DNA from: Pleomorphomonas sp. T1.2MG-36
Lineage (GTDB): Bacteria; Pseudomonadota; Alphaproteobacteria; Rhizobiales; Pleomorphomonadaceae
NCBI RefSeq assembly: GCF_950100655.1
Contig: NZ_CATNLY010000001.1
Location: forward strand, 434,001-498,000
Direction: 5' to 3'
Length of the DNA stretch: 64,000 nt
Made by a program: the position numbers and the translations under genes. Shown here piece by piece: positions 26,595 through 37,085 of this stretch (position 1 is the stretch's first letter; every line of letters begins with the position of its first letter). The notes under the pieces are model-generated. The model saw only the letters and a list, made by a program, of their open reading frames with translations. It did not search any database and was not told the origin of the DNA.

Positions 26595-27436
26595 TTGTCG
26601 GTTGCCTCCTGAGGCACGGACGGAACGGCCGCCCCTTCCGCCGGAGCTTCGTCCCGGATGTCTCGGTCGAGTGGCGCGATCAGCACGTCCACGCCGGCGT
26701 CCTCCAGCATGCGCCGATCGCTGTCGGATATCCCTTCGTCGGTCACGAACACGTCGACCTCGGAAAGCGGGAAGACCACCAGACTGCGCGCCTCCCCGAA
26801 CTTGGTGCTGTCGGCCAGCACGACGAGGCGCGCCGCTTGCCGGCGCAGTGCCCGCGCCGCCCTGAGCGGTAGCGGATCGTCTTCCATGATGCCGGCCGGA
26901 CCGACGGCATGGCAGCCGATGAAGAAGGTGCTGGCGGCGACATGGAAGGCGGGAGGATCATCGAAGGGGCTGAGCACGATGCCCTGCTGGGCCAGCACCT
27001 CGCCACCGGTCAGGAACACCCGGTTGTCGGTCTTGAAGGCAAGGTGGTTGGCCACCGGCAGGGAGTCGGTCAGTACCGTCAATCCCACCGCCGGCAACAT
27101 CTCGGCAAAGCGAGCCACGGTCGAGCCGCCGTAGAGGATCAATGTGTCGGGCGTCGAGACCAGTTCCACCGCGCGGCGGGCGATCGCCTCCTTCGCGGCG
27201 GCGGCGCGTTGCGCCTGCACCCCGAAGAAATAAGAGGCAAGCGGCCGACCGGCCGCCATCAGCGGCGCCACGCCCCCGCGCACCTTGCGGATGCGGCCGG
27301 CTTCGCAAAGCTGGTCGACGTCGCGGCGCAGCGTCGCGCCCGACGCGTCGACCATGGTCAGAAGCTCCTCGTAGGACACGGCGTCGCGCCCTTCGACGGC
27401 CTTCAGGATCAAGTTGAAACGCTCTTCCTTCAGCAT
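26591..27436 (-). CDS. DeoR-family sugar-operon regulator
   Basis: The 281-residue protein has the N-terminal DeoR helix-turn-helix ('SYEELLTMVDASGATLRRDV', then 'LCEAGRIRKVRGG') and the DeoR C-terminal sensor fold ('LILYGGSTVARFAEML', 'VVLADSTKFGEARS'). It likely represses the fuc operon in the absence of a phosphorylated sugar. It is the first gene of that operon, so it would regulate itself. ATG 27436 starts the HTH; the frame is open 20 codons upstream without similarity. Confidence 0.9.
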   Translation of the reverse strand: MLKEERFNLILKAVEGRDAVSYEELLTMVDASGATLRRDVDQLCEAGRIRKVRGGVAPLMAAGRPLASYFFGVQAQRAAAAKEAIARRAVELVSTPDTLILYGGSTVARFAEMLPAVGLTVLTDSLPVANHLAFKTDNRVFLTGGEVLAQQGIVLSPFDDPPAFHVAASTFFIGCHAVGPAGIMEDDPLPLRAARALRRQAARLVVLADSTKFGEARSLVVFPLSEVDVFVTDEGISDSDRRMLEDAGVDVLIAPLDRDIRDEAPAEGAAVPSVPQEATDK

Positions 27437-27726
27437 GCCGGAACCATATGTCCGCGACCGGCGAAGCGTCAATCGGCCGATCGCAAACTTATGCAAAACA
27501 CGTCATTTACGCGCAATATTTCTCAACCCGGCGTCCAATGCCGGCAGCACCGGCAAATAGCCCAAGATAACGGCACCGGATGGCGCTTTTCGTCGCAAAC
27601 ACCATGGGTGACGATCAATTTGTGCGCACTCGGCATTTCCCGTGCTTGATTCACTCATCGGGATTACCTAAGACCGTCCAAAACCCCGGCCAGAGATCGG
27701 CCGAAGACCCTGACGGAGGAAGTTCG

Positions 27727-28680
27727 ATGCGTGCCTTGTTGTTTGCTCTCGCCGCCAGCGTTGCGGCGGCCCTGCCGGTCCATGCCGAAAACGTGACGGT
27801 CGACGTGACCGCCATCGTCGAACACCCGGCGCTCGATGCCGTGCGTGACGGCGTCAAGGATGCCCTGGCGGCTGCCGGATACAAGGAAGGCGAGAACCTG
27901 ACCTTCGTCTACAAGTCGGCCCAAGGCAATGCCGCGACCGCCGCCCAGATCGCCCGCCAGTTCGCCGGCGAAGGCCCGACCGTGATCGTCCCGATCTCGA
28001 CCCCGTCGGCCCAGGCCGTCGCCGCCGCCACCCGCGACATTCCGATCGTCTTCTCCGCCGTGTCCGACCCCGTCGGCGCCCAGCTCGTGAAGAGCATGGA
28101 CAAGCCGGGCGGCAACATCACCGGCCTTTCCGACATGTCGCCGGTGGCCGAGCATGTGGCGCTCATCAAGGAAATCCTGCCGAACGTGAAGAAGCTTGGC
28201 TTCCTCTACAATTCGGGCGAGGCCAACTCGGTGTCGCTGCTGGCTGCTCTCAAGGCCGAAGCCGAGAAGGCCGGCATCGAGGTGATCGAGTCCGCCGCCA
28301 CCAAGACGGCCGAGGTGCAGGGCGCGATGCGCGCGCTGGTCGGCAAGGCCGATGCGGTCTACGTCCCAACCGACAACACCATCATCTCCGCGCTGGAATC
28401 GGCCGTCGGCGTCGCCGAGGAGTCGAAGCTGCCCCTGTTCACCGCCGATACCGACAGCGTGGCGCGCGGTGCCGTCGCGGCCCTCGGCTTCAACTATTAT
28501 GACGTCGGCAAGCAGACCGGCGACATCGTCGTTCGCGTGCTGAAGGGCGAGACCGTCGGCGACATTCCCGCCACCGTCGCCAAGGGCACCGACCTCGTGG
28601 TCAACAAGGCCGCCGCCGCCAAGATGGGCGTGACCCTGCCCGAGGCCTTGGTCGCCCGCGCCACCAAGGTGATCGAGTAA
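27727..28680 (+). CDS. ABC transporter substrate-binding protein, TrpX-like (ABC_sub_bind family)
   Basis: The 317-residue binding protein has a signal peptide (residues 1-20, ending ALPVHA). It has the family blocks 'VTAIVEHPALDAVRDGVKDA', 'PIVFSAVSDPVGAQLV' and 'NITGLSDMSPV', as in TrpX tryptophan/tyrosine-binding lipoproteins of Gram-positives. The ligand cannot be read from the sequence. ATG 27727 has GGAGGAAG upstream. The gene diverges from deoR over 290 bases and heads a three-gene transporter operon. Confidence 0.88.
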   Translation: MRALLFALAASVAAALPVHAENVTVDVTAIVEHPALDAVRDGVKDALAAAGYKEGENLTFVYKSAQGNAATAAQIARQFAGEGPTVIVPISTPSAQAVAAATRDIPIVFSAVSDPVGAQLVKSMDKPGGNITGLSDMSPVAEHVALIKEILPNVKKLGFLYNSGEANSVSLLAALKAEAEKAGIEVIESAATKTAEVQGAMRALVGKADAVYVPTDNTIISALESAVGVAEESKLPLFTADTDSVARGAVAALGFNYYDVGKQTGDIVVRVLKGETVGDIPATVAKGTDLVVNKAAAAKMGVTLPEALVARATKVIE

Positions 28681-28685
28681 CAAGG

Positions 28686-28722
28686 ACGCCGCGCCCCGTC
28701 GTCACGAACGGCGGGGCGCGTC
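28686..28722 (+). repeat. Hairpin between binding-protein and permease genes
   Basis: GCGCCCCG (28691-28698) pairs with CGGGGCGC (28712-28719), extended by GACGC/GCGTC with mismatches. There is no T-run. It probably protects the binding-protein mRNA or attenuates expression of the permease. Confidence 0.55.
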
Positions 28723-28814
28723 TCCACAAGAAAGGCCGGTTCGCCGGCCGGGATATCCCGCTTGCCAGGCCAGGTGAGGCCGTTCCGGGATGCCCAGCAC
28801 AAGGATCGTTGCGC

Positions 28815-29696
28815 GTGAGTCAAATCGCCCTTTGGGGGGCCGTCGAACTCGGCCTCGTCTATGCCTTCGTCGCGCTCGGCGTCTATCTCGCCTTCCGCGT
28901 CCTCGACTTTCCCGACCTCACCGTCGACGGTACGTTCCCGCTCGGTGCCGCCGTGACGGCCGTGCTGATCATGGCCGGCGTCAACCCGTGGCTCGCCGCC
29001 GTCGTCGCCATGCTGGCCGGCGCGCTTGCCGGGCTGGTGACAGCGGCGCTCAACGTCCGTTTCAAGATCCTGAACCTGCTCGCCTCGATCCTGACCATGA
29101 TCGCCCTGTTCTCGGTCAACCTACGGGTGATGGGCCGGCCGAACGTGGCGCTGCTCTCCGTCGACACCATGCTGACCCCGTTCTACGGCAACGGCCTCCG
29201 GGACTTCATGGTGCGGCCGATGTTCCTGCTGGTACTGGCCATCGTGGCGTTGATCGTCGTCTGGCGGTATCTTGAAAGCGACGCCGGCCTTGCCATGCGC
29301 GCCACGGGCGCCAATGCCCGCATGGCCCGCGCCCAGGGCATCAACACCGATCGCCAGATCTACATGGGTATTGCCCTTTCGAACGCCCTGGTGGCGCTCG
29401 GCGGCGCGCTGTTCGCCCAGACCAACGGCTTCGCCGACGTCACCTCGGGCGTCGGTACCATCGTCGTCGGCCTTGCCGCGGTGATCATCGGCGAGACGCT
29501 GTTCGGCACGCGCCGCATTCTGATCGCCCTGATCGGATGCGTCGTCGGCTCCATCGTCTACCGCATTGCCATCCAGCTTGCGCTATCGAGCGACTCGCTC
29601 GGCCTGCAGGCCTCGGACCTCAACCTCGTCACGGCTGTTCTCGTCACCTTCGCCCTGGTGCTGCCGCGCCTCAAGCGGGGAGTGCTTTCGTCATGA
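28815..29696 (+). CDS. ABC transporter permease, TrpY-like
   Basis: The 293-residue inner-membrane protein has about eight hydrophobic helices. It begins with 'ELGLVYAFVALGVYLAFRVL' and the conserved 'FPDLTVDGTFPLGAAV', and has 'AMRATGANARMARAQGI' as the ATPase-contacting loop of the branched-chain/TrpY permease family. GTG 28815 is chosen because AAGGA lies 9 bases upstream; TTG 28809 is too close to it. The stop overlaps the ATPase start as ATGA. Confidence 0.88.
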   Translation: MSQIALWGAVELGLVYAFVALGVYLAFRVLDFPDLTVDGTFPLGAAVTAVLIMAGVNPWLAAVVAMLAGALAGLVTAALNVRFKILNLLASILTMIALFSVNLRVMGRPNVALLSVDTMLTPFYGNGLRDFMVRPMFLLVLAIVALIVVWRYLESDAGLAMRATGANARMARAQGINTDRQIYMGIALSNALVALGGALFAQTNGFADVTSGVGTIVVGLAAVIIGETLFGTRRILIALIGCVVGSIVYRIAIQLALSSDSLGLQASDLNLVTAVLVTFALVLPRLKRGVLSS

Positions 29697-30490
29697 TCGT
29701 CCTCGACAACATCCACGTCGTGTTCGGGCGCGGTACGCCGCTCGAGAAGAAAGCGCTGGCCGGTGTGTCGCTGACCATCAAGGAAGGCGCCTTCACCACC
29801 GTCATCGGCTCCAACGGTGCCGGCAAGTCGACGCTGCTCGGCGTACTGGCCGGCGACGTCATCCCCGTCGAAGGCAGCGTGCGCATCGGCAACGCCGACG
29901 TCACCAAGCTCCCCACGGCCGCCCGCGCCGGCCGCGTGGCGCGCGTCTTCCAGGATCCGCTCGCCGGCTCCTGCGGTGCACTGTCGATCGAGGAAAATCT
30001 CGCGCTCGCCTACAAGCGGGGCCAGCGTCGCGGCCTCAGGCTGGCGCTCGGCCACCAACGCCGCAAGCTGTTCCGCGAGCGGATCGCCGAACTCGACCTC
30101 GGTCTTGAAAACCGCATGACCGACCGCATGGCCATGCTGTCCGGCGGCCAGCGCCAGGCCGTGTCGCTGGTGATGGCCATGATGGCCCGTTGCGACGTGC
30201 TGCTGCTCGACGAGCACACCGCCGCCCTCGATCCGGGCATGGCCGAGTTCGTGATGCGGCTTACCGAAAAGATCGTCGGCGCCAACAAGCTGACGACGCT
30301 GATGGTGACGCATTCGATGCGGCAGGCGCTCGATTATGGCGACCGGACCATCATGCTGCATGGCGGCGAGATCGTGCTCGACGTGGAAGGCAACAACCGC
30401 CGCAACCTCGACGTCGAGGACCTCATCGACATGTTCCGCCGCGTTCGTGGCCAGACTCTCGATGACGACGAGCTGCTGATCGCCGAATGA
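29693..30490 (+). CDS. ABC transporter ATP-binding protein, TrpZ-like
   Basis: The 265-residue ATPase has Walker A 'GSNGAGKST', Q-loop region 'VARVFQDPLAG', signature 'LSGGQRQAVSL' and Walker B 'LLLDEHTAALDP', in which the usual DEPT is DEHT, as in the TrpZ group. The switch His is in 'MVTHSM'. It is coupled to the permease by ATGA overlap and completes the transporter begun at 27727. Confidence 0.92.
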   Translation: MIVLDNIHVVFGRGTPLEKKALAGVSLTIKEGAFTTVIGSNGAGKSTLLGVLAGDVIPVEGSVRIGNADVTKLPTAARAGRVARVFQDPLAGSCGALSIEENLALAYKRGQRRGLRLALGHQRRKLFRERIAELDLGLENRMTDRMAMLSGGQRQAVSLVMAMMARCDVLLLDEHTAALDPGMAEFVMRLTEKIVGANKLTTLMVTHSMRQALDYGDRTIMLHGGEIVLDVEGNNRRNLDVEDLIDMFRRVRGQTLDDDELLIAE

Positions 30491-30516
30491 CCTGAGGGCG
30501 GCAGCGCCGCCCTCCT

Positions 30517-31179
30517 CTACCCGATGATGCGGCCGATCAGCTCCCACAAGGCAGGATCCCGGTAGTCGGCTACGGCGATATCAGCGCCGTTCTGCTTCAC
30601 CGTCGCCTCGTCCAGGGTCGTGGTCAGTCCCACCGTGGCAATCTTCGCGGCGTGCGCCGCCCGCAGGCCCGGGGGCGCGTCTTCAAAGGCGATCGCCCTA
30701 TCGGCCGTGACGCCGAGCCGCTCAAGGCCGGTAAGATAAGGCAGCGGATCGGGCTTGCCCCGCTCCAGCTCCGTGCCGATGACGATGGTATGGAAGTACT
30801 CGGCGACGCCGAGCTGGGCCAGCATATCGATCACGTTCGGGCGCGGCGCATTGGAGACCACAGCCAACCCGATCTTGCGCTCGACCGCCCAGTTCAGCAC
30901 GTCGATCAATCCGTCGATCGGCTTGAGCCGACCAACGATCAGCCGCCGGAACAGCGCTTCCTTCTCGTCGGCCAGACGGGGGTGTTCCGCTGCCGCGACA
31001 TGCGGGAAAAGATTCTTGAAAATCAGCGAATTGGCTTGCCCGGAAACGTACTTCAGAAACGTCGGCTCGTCGATGTCGACGCCATAGGCCTTGCCGAACT
31101 CCACGAAAGCTTCGTGATGGAAACGGTCGCTGTCGGTCAGCGTTCCATCCATGTCGAACAGCAGGGCACGTGAAAACAT
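30517..31179 (-). CDS. HAD-superfamily sugar phosphatase / beta-phosphoglucomutase-like
   Basis: The 220-residue HAD subfamily IA hydrolase has the nucleophile motif 'DMDGTLTDS' (Asp9, Asp11), 'VVSNAPRP' (motif II), 'GKPDPLPY' (Lys, motif III) and 'AFEDAPPGLRAA' (motif IV). The helical cap between residues 15 and 90 fits sugar-phosphate phosphatases or beta-phosphoglucomutase. The substrate is not determined. ATG 31179 has GGAG 9 bases upstream. It diverges from the LysR gene over 178 bases. Confidence 0.85.
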   Translation of the reverse strand: MFSRALLFDMDGTLTDSDRFHHEAFVEFGKAYGVDIDEPTFLKYVSGQANSLIFKNLFPHVAAAEHPRLADEKEALFRRLIVGRLKPIDGLIDVLNWAVERKIGLAVVSNAPRPNVIDMLAQLGVAEYFHTIVIGTELERGKPDPLPYLTGLERLGVTADRAIAFEDAPPGLRAAHAAKIATVGLTTTLDEATVKQNGADIAVADYRDPALWELIGRIIG

Positions 31180-31357
31180 CGGCGGGGGACTCCGGTCTCG
31201 GAAGCGCTTTTTGAGGCGGTTTTGCATACACCGCACACCCCGGCGGGTCCAGCCGCGCGGCGCCGATTTGGCAGGCCTGACTGCCGGACTTTTAATCTTC
31301 CATTCCGAACGGGTGATATGTATTGATCTCCGCATAAGCACAATAAAGCGGACCGAC

Positions 31358-32278
31358 ATGGAACTACGCCAACTGCAGCATTTCGTCGCCGTCGCCGAGG
31401 AGATGCACTTCACCCGCGCCGCCCGTCGCGTCCACATCGTGCAATCGGCACTGTCGACGTCGATCCGCGCCCTTGAGGACGAACTGGCGGCCAAGCTGTT
31501 CATGCGCAATACCCGCCAGGTGCAGCTCACCGCCGCCGGCCGGGTCTTCCTCGACAAGGCGCGGCTCGCCCTCGAGGCGGTACGGGAGGCACGCGATGCG
31601 GTTGCCGCCGTGCAGGGGTTGACGCGCGGTCGCCTCGCCATCGGCACGGTGCAGAGCTTGCCGGCCTTCGTCGATCTGCCTGCCCTGCTCGCTTCGTTCC
31701 ACGAGCTCTATCCGGGCATCGAGGTGCGTCTCTGCCAGGGCAATGCCGACCACCTCGTCGACAAAATCCGGTCCGGTGCGATCGATCTCGCCATCGTGCC
31801 GCTGATCGAGGCGCCGCGTGGCATCGCCACCAAGATGATCGCCTGCGAATACCTCGTCGCCATCTGCTCGAAAAATCATCCGTTGGCCGGCCGCACCGAC
31901 GTTCCGCTGTCGGCCTTCCGCGACGAGCCCTTCGTCGATTTCGAGCAGGCCTGGGGCACGCGACAGTTGGTCGACACGGGCTTCCGCCATGCCGGCGTCG
32001 ATCGCCGCGTGGCCTTCGAGGTCAACGATCTCGGCACGCTGATCGAACTGGTGTCGCGCGGTCTCGGCATGGCGCTGGTGCCGGAAGCGATTGCCGAGGC
32101 GGAAGCCGAGACGCTCGGCGTCGTTCGTCTCGCCGAGCCGCAGATGTGCTGGGAACTGGCGGTTGCCACGCTGGCTGGCGGCGGCGACGAGATCATTATC
32201 GATGGCGCGCCGAAAGCCTTCATGGACCTGCTGATCGCCGCCCGCGGCGTCGAGGACGAGCGGGAAGCGGCGGCCTGA
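31358..32278 (+). CDS. LysR-family transcriptional regulator
   Basis: The 306-residue protein has an N-terminal winged HTH ('ELRQLQHFVAVAEEMHFTRA', then 'VQSALSTSIRALEDEL') and a periplasmic-binding-like effector domain. It diverges from the HAD gene and converges on the epimerase gene. Either neighbour or both could be its target. ATG 31358 is chosen as the usual LysR 'MELRQL' start. Confidence 0.93.
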   Translation: MELRQLQHFVAVAEEMHFTRAARRVHIVQSALSTSIRALEDELAAKLFMRNTRQVQLTAAGRVFLDKARLALEAVREARDAVAAVQGLTRGRLAIGTVQSLPAFVDLPALLASFHELYPGIEVRLCQGNADHLVDKIRSGAIDLAIVPLIEAPRGIATKMIACEYLVAICSKNHPLAGRTDVPLSAFRDEPFVDFEQAWGTRQLVDTGFRHAGVDRRVAFEVNDLGTLIELVSRGLGMALVPEAIAEAEAETLGVVRLAEPQMCWELAVATLAGGGDEIIIDGAPKAFMDLLIAARGVEDEREAAA

Positions 32279-32305
32279 CGGCCGCCCTCCCCTTCGACGG
32301 AACGA

Positions 32306-33199
32306 TCAGCTTACGTAGGTCCGCCAGTCGTGCTGCTCCTTGAAGCCCAGCACGGTGCGGATCTTCTCATTGGAAATCGGCGCTTCATTGCCGACGAGCG
32401 GTCGACTGTGCGGCGTGTTCGGGCAAGCCTTTTTGAGAAAGGCCTCGGTCGGCTCGCGGGCGGTGATCGTGTCGTTGACGGCGTTGAACACCTGGAATCC
32501 CAGCCCGTTCTTGCCGATGGCGAGGTGAACGATCTCGCCGAGATCCCTGGCGTCGATATAGCTCCAGGCGTTGCGCTTGCGCGTCAGCGGATCTTCCATG
32601 AAGCCGGGGAAGTTGACGTATTCGTGCGGCTCGATGACGTTGCCGATCCTGAGCGCGTAGATGTCGGCGTTGTAGCGCATGGCGAAGGCGCGCGCCGTCT
32701 TCTCGTTCACCACCTTGGACAGACCGTAGCTGTCCATCGGGTCGGTGTCGTACTCCTCGGTCAGCGGGAACTCATGGAAGTCCTTGTCGCCCTCGGCAAA
32801 GCACACGCCGAAGGTCGTCTCGCTCGACGCGATGATCACCTTGCGAATGCCGAGCTTCATCGCCGCCTCGATGACGTTGTAGGTCGACAGCACGTTGGTT
32901 TCGAAGGTGTGGTTGTCCGGCGTCAGGAGAATGCGCGGCACCGCCGCGAAATGCACCACGGCATCGGGCAACACCGGTCGAGATCCGCTGGCGAGGCTGT
33001 CGAAATCGAAGTGCATCGACAGAGCGCTATAGACCTGCCCGGCGTCGGTCAGGTCGCAGGCAAGCGTCGTCACGCCGGGGCAGTCGAGCGGCTTGAGGTC
33101 GAGATTGAAGACATCGTGCCCCTTGTCCTTGAGGTAGGGCACCACATGGCGGCCGGCCTTGCCCGAGCCGCCGGTAAAGACGATCTTGCTTCCCATCAT
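32306..33199 (-). CDS. NAD(P)-dependent sugar epimerase/dehydrogenase (extended SDR)
   Basis: The 297-residue extended short-chain dehydrogenase has the N-terminal motif 'VFTGGSGKAGRHV', 'ASSETTFG' (Ser) and the catalytic 'YGLSK' (Tyr, Lys). It resembles nucleoside-diphosphate-sugar epimerases and sugar-acid dehydrogenases. ATG 33199 and 33196 are adjacent; GGAGACA upstream fits the second slightly better. It follows the SDR gene at 33240 on the same strand and is probably in one operon with it. Confidence 0.82.
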   Translation of the reverse strand: MMGSKIVFTGGSGKAGRHVVPYLKDKGHDVFNLDLKPLDCPGVTTLACDLTDAGQVYSALSMHFDFDSLASGSRPVLPDAVVHFAAVPRILLTPDNHTFETNVLSTYNVIEAAMKLGIRKVIIASSETTFGVCFAEGDKDFHEFPLTEEYDTDPMDSYGLSKVVNEKTARAFAMRYNADIYALRIGNVIEPHEYVNFPGFMEDPLTRKRNAWSYIDARDLGEIVHLAIGKNGLGFQVFNAVNDTITAREPTEAFLKKACPNTPHSRPLVGNEAPISNEKIRTVLGFKEQHDWRTYVS

Positions 33200-33239
33200 T
33201 GTCTCCGAGATTTCAGGCGCCTGACGTCGCGATGCATCG

Positions 33240-34016
33240 TCAGGTCATCAGTTGGCCGCCATTCGCCTCGAGGACCTGACCGATCATGTAGCCGGACAGG
33301 AGTTCGGAGGCGAGAAACAGGTATGGACCGACCATGTCCTCCGGCTTGGCGAGGCGCTGCAACGGAATGGTGACGCGCATCGCGTCGAGGTAAGCCTGAT
33401 CGGAATAGCGCTCGTGGAACGGCGTTTCGACGATCCCCGGAGCCACAGCGTTGACGCGGACGCCAAACGGCGCAAACTCCTTGGCCATACCGCGCGTCAC
33501 GTTCTCGATGAATGCCTTGGCCGAACCGTAGGGACCGGCGCCGAGGCTGGCTCCGGTGCGGGCGGCGATCGACGTCGTGTTGATAATGAAGCCCTGCTGC
33601 GCCTTGAGGAAAGGCAGCGCTGCGTGAGAGGCCACCAGCACGGAGCGGACGTTGAGGTCGACCACCTCATCGAACACCGCCCCATCGAAGGCGGCGTAGG
33701 GCATGCGCGCCACCATGCCGCCGGCGTTGTTGACAAGACCGTCGAGCCGGCCGAGCGCCATGGCCGTCTCCTCGACCACGCGGGCAACCTCGGCCGGCTT
33801 GGTAACGTCGCCACGCACGGCCGTCGCCTTGCCGCCTGCGGCGCGGATATCGGCGCAGAGCGCCTCGGCGGCAGCGGCCGACGCGTTATAGTGAACGCCC
33901 ACGGAAGCACCCTGCTCGGCAAAGGCACGCGCCAGAGCGGCGCCAATGCCGGAAGAGGCGCCGGTGATGAGCACGGCCTTGCCGGCGAGATCGGGAATGC
34001 TGAGCGGCTTCGTCAT
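33240..34016 (-). CDS. Short-chain dehydrogenase/reductase
   Basis: The 258-residue classical SDR has the cofactor motif 'ITGASSGIGAALARAF', 'VNNAGG', Ser in 'INTTSIAA' and Tyr/Lys in 'GPYGSAK', ending 'GQVLEANGGQLM'. It is of the 3-oxoacyl-ACP-reductase/sugar-dehydrogenase type. The group epimerase-SDR-aldo/keto reductase suggests oxidation of a sugar or sugar acid. ATG 34016 begins 'MTKPLSIPDLAGK'; the open frame upstream is not conserved. Confidence 0.88.
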   Translation of the reverse strand: MTKPLSIPDLAGKAVLITGASSGIGAALARAFAEQGASVGVHYNASAAAAEALCADIRAAGGKATAVRGDVTKPAEVARVVEETAMALGRLDGLVNNAGGMVARMPYAAFDGAVFDEVVDLNVRSVLVASHAALPFLKAQQGFIINTTSIAARTGASLGAGPYGSAKAFIENVTRGMAKEFAPFGVRVNAVAPGIVETPFHERYSDQAYLDAMRVTIPLQRLAKPEDMVGPYLFLASELLSGYMIGQVLEANGGQLMT

Positions 34017-34124
34017 AAGGGGCCTCCTTCGTCGCGCTGAGCGCCTGACGGTCGCATCGCGGGAACCGGACAAGCAAAGCCCGTCCCGTTCCCGCTGTCC
34101 ATCGGCAAGCCGGCTATGCGGCTC

Positions 34125-35099
<975 letters not shown>

Positions 35100-35390
35100 G
35101 ACGATTTCCTCCCAGCCGACGCCGATGACCCGATCGTCGGCGTCCCACGCGTCTCTCTTCGTTGCGACAGTCAATCGCCGCCGCTTTGATCCGTCAAATG
35201 GATTGTCGAGATAAGATTGATCGCAGTTCCTGAAACAAAGCACCTTCCAATGCGCTTTGGATGTCACGTTCGCGGCTTTTCGTCCTCGTGCGACAGCCGG
35301 GAACGCCACTTCGTCCTCGTTGCGATGAATCGTTTTTGCTAACGTCGGCCATATGAAGCAGGTCCGAGAGGCCCGCAAAGGGAGAAAGCC

Positions 35391-37064
35391 ATGTCGGAAC
35401 AACAAGCCCCCGTCAGCCGTCGCTGGTGGAAGGAGTCCGTCGTCTACCAGATCTATCCCCGGTCCTTTCAGGACTCGAATGGCGATGGCATCGGCGACAT
35501 TCCCGGTATCATCTCACGCCTCGACTACCTCAAGGACCTCGGGGTCGACGTGGTGTGGCTGAGCCCGCATTACGATTCGCCCAATGCCGACAACGGCTAC
35601 GACATTCGCGACTATCGCAAGGTGATGGCCGAGTTCGGCACCATGGCCGACTTCGACGCCTTGCTGGCCGGCCTCAAGACGCGCGGCATGCGCCTCATCG
35701 TCGACCTTGTGGTGAACCACTCCTCAGACGAACACGTCTGGTTCGTCGAGAGCCGCAAGTCGAAGGACAACTCGTATCGCGACTACTACATCTGGCGCCC
35801 GGGCCGCGGCGAAGGCCCGCCGAACGACTGGCGCTCCTACTTCTCCGGCTCGGCATGGACGCTCGACCCGGCCACGGGCGAATACTATCTGCATCTGTTC
35901 GCCGACAAGCAGCCCGATCTCAACTGGGAGAACGACAAGGTGCGGTCGGAGGTCTACGACCTCATGCGCTTCTGGCTGGACAAGGGAGTCGACGGCTTCC
36001 GAATGGATGTCATTCCGATGATCTCCAAGGAGCAGACCTTCCCTGACTATCCGCCGGAACACCGTGAGCGCACCGAGTACTATCATGCGGTGGGGCCGCG
36101 CCTGCACGAATTTCTCCAGGAGATGAACCGGGAAGTCCTCTCGAAATACGACGTGATGACGGTGGGCGAAGCCTTCGGCGTCACGCCCGAACAGACGATC
36201 GACATTGTCGACGAGCGGCGCGGCGAGCTGAACATGATCTTCACCTTCGACGCCGTCCGTCTATGCAGCGATGGGCATCGTTACAGGGAGTGGACGCTGC
36301 CGGAGCTGAAAGCCATCTATCGCCGGCTTGAGGAGAATGTCGGCCCTTATGGCTGGAACACCGTGTTCCTGGCCAACCACGACAACGCCCGTCTCGTCAG
36401 CAGCTTCGGCGACGACGCCGAGCCGTGGCGCGTGCCGTCGGCCAAGCTGCTGGCCACGATGCTGATGACGCTGCATGGCACGCCGTTCATCTATCAGGGC
36501 GACGAGTTGGCTATGACCAACTATCCCTTCACGTCGATCGAACAATACGATGACATTGCCGTCCGGAACGCCTGGAAAGCCGACGTGCTGACCGGGCGTG
36601 TGGCCGCGGCGGACTTCCTCAAGGGCATGGCGCGCACCAGTCGCGATCACGCGCGGACGCCGATACAATGGAGCGCCGAGCCGAACGGCGGCTTCACCAC
36701 CGCCGAAAAGGCGTGGCTCGCCGTCAATCCCAACTACGGCGAGATCAACGCCGAGGCGGCGCTTGCCGATCCCGGTTCGGTCTATCACCACTACGCAAGG
36801 CTCGCCGCGTTGCGGCGGTCGCACCCGGCTCTGGTCTACGGCGATTTTACCGACCTCGCGCCGCACCATCCCCAGCTGTTCGCCTACACCCGCACGCTGG
36901 GCGACGAGACCTTGCTCGTCCTGCTCAACTTCTCGCGCGAACCTGTCGAGATCGAGCTTCCGGCCGGCGTCGCGGTCGGCGAACGACTGCTCGGCAACCT
37001 GGCCACGCCTTCGGAAGGAACCCGACTGGCCGGCTGGGAGGCGCGGGTTCACCGCGTCCGCTGA
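35391..37064 (+). CDS. Alpha-glucosidase / oligo-1,6-glucosidase (GH13)
   Basis: The 557-residue glycoside hydrolase cleaves alpha-linked glucose from oligosaccharides in the cytoplasm. The nucleophile is Asp206 in 'DGFRMDV', the acid/base Glu260 in 'VGEAFG', and the transition-state Asp331 in 'NHDNARLV'. The start 'WWKESVVYQIYPRSFQDSNG' is typical of GH13 alpha-glucosidases (AglA type). No signal peptide is present. ATG 35391 follows GGGAGAAA. It diverges from the aldo/keto reductase over 291 bases. No transporter gene accompanies it. Confidence 0.93.
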   Translation: MSEQQAPVSRRWWKESVVYQIYPRSFQDSNGDGIGDIPGIISRLDYLKDLGVDVVWLSPHYDSPNADNGYDIRDYRKVMAEFGTMADFDALLAGLKTRGMRLIVDLVVNHSSDEHVWFVESRKSKDNSYRDYYIWRPGRGEGPPNDWRSYFSGSAWTLDPATGEYYLHLFADKQPDLNWENDKVRSEVYDLMRFWLDKGVDGFRMDVIPMISKEQTFPDYPPEHRERTEYYHAVGPRLHEFLQEMNREVLSKYDVMTVGEAFGVTPEQTIDIVDERRGELNMIFTFDAVRLCSDGHRYREWTLPELKAIYRRLEENVGPYGWNTVFLANHDNARLVSSFGDDAEPWRVPSAKLLATMLMTLHGTPFIYQGDELAMTNYPFTSIEQYDDIAVRNAWKADVLTGRVAAADFLKGMARTSRDHARTPIQWSAEPNGGFTTAEKAWLAVNPNYGEINAEAALADPGSVYHHYARLAALRRSHPALVYGDFTDLAPHHPQLFAYTRTLGDETLLVLLNFSREPVEIELPAGVAVGERLLGNLATPSEGTRLAGWEARVHRVR

Positions 37065-37085
37065 CGCGAGGCGGATGGAGAGACC

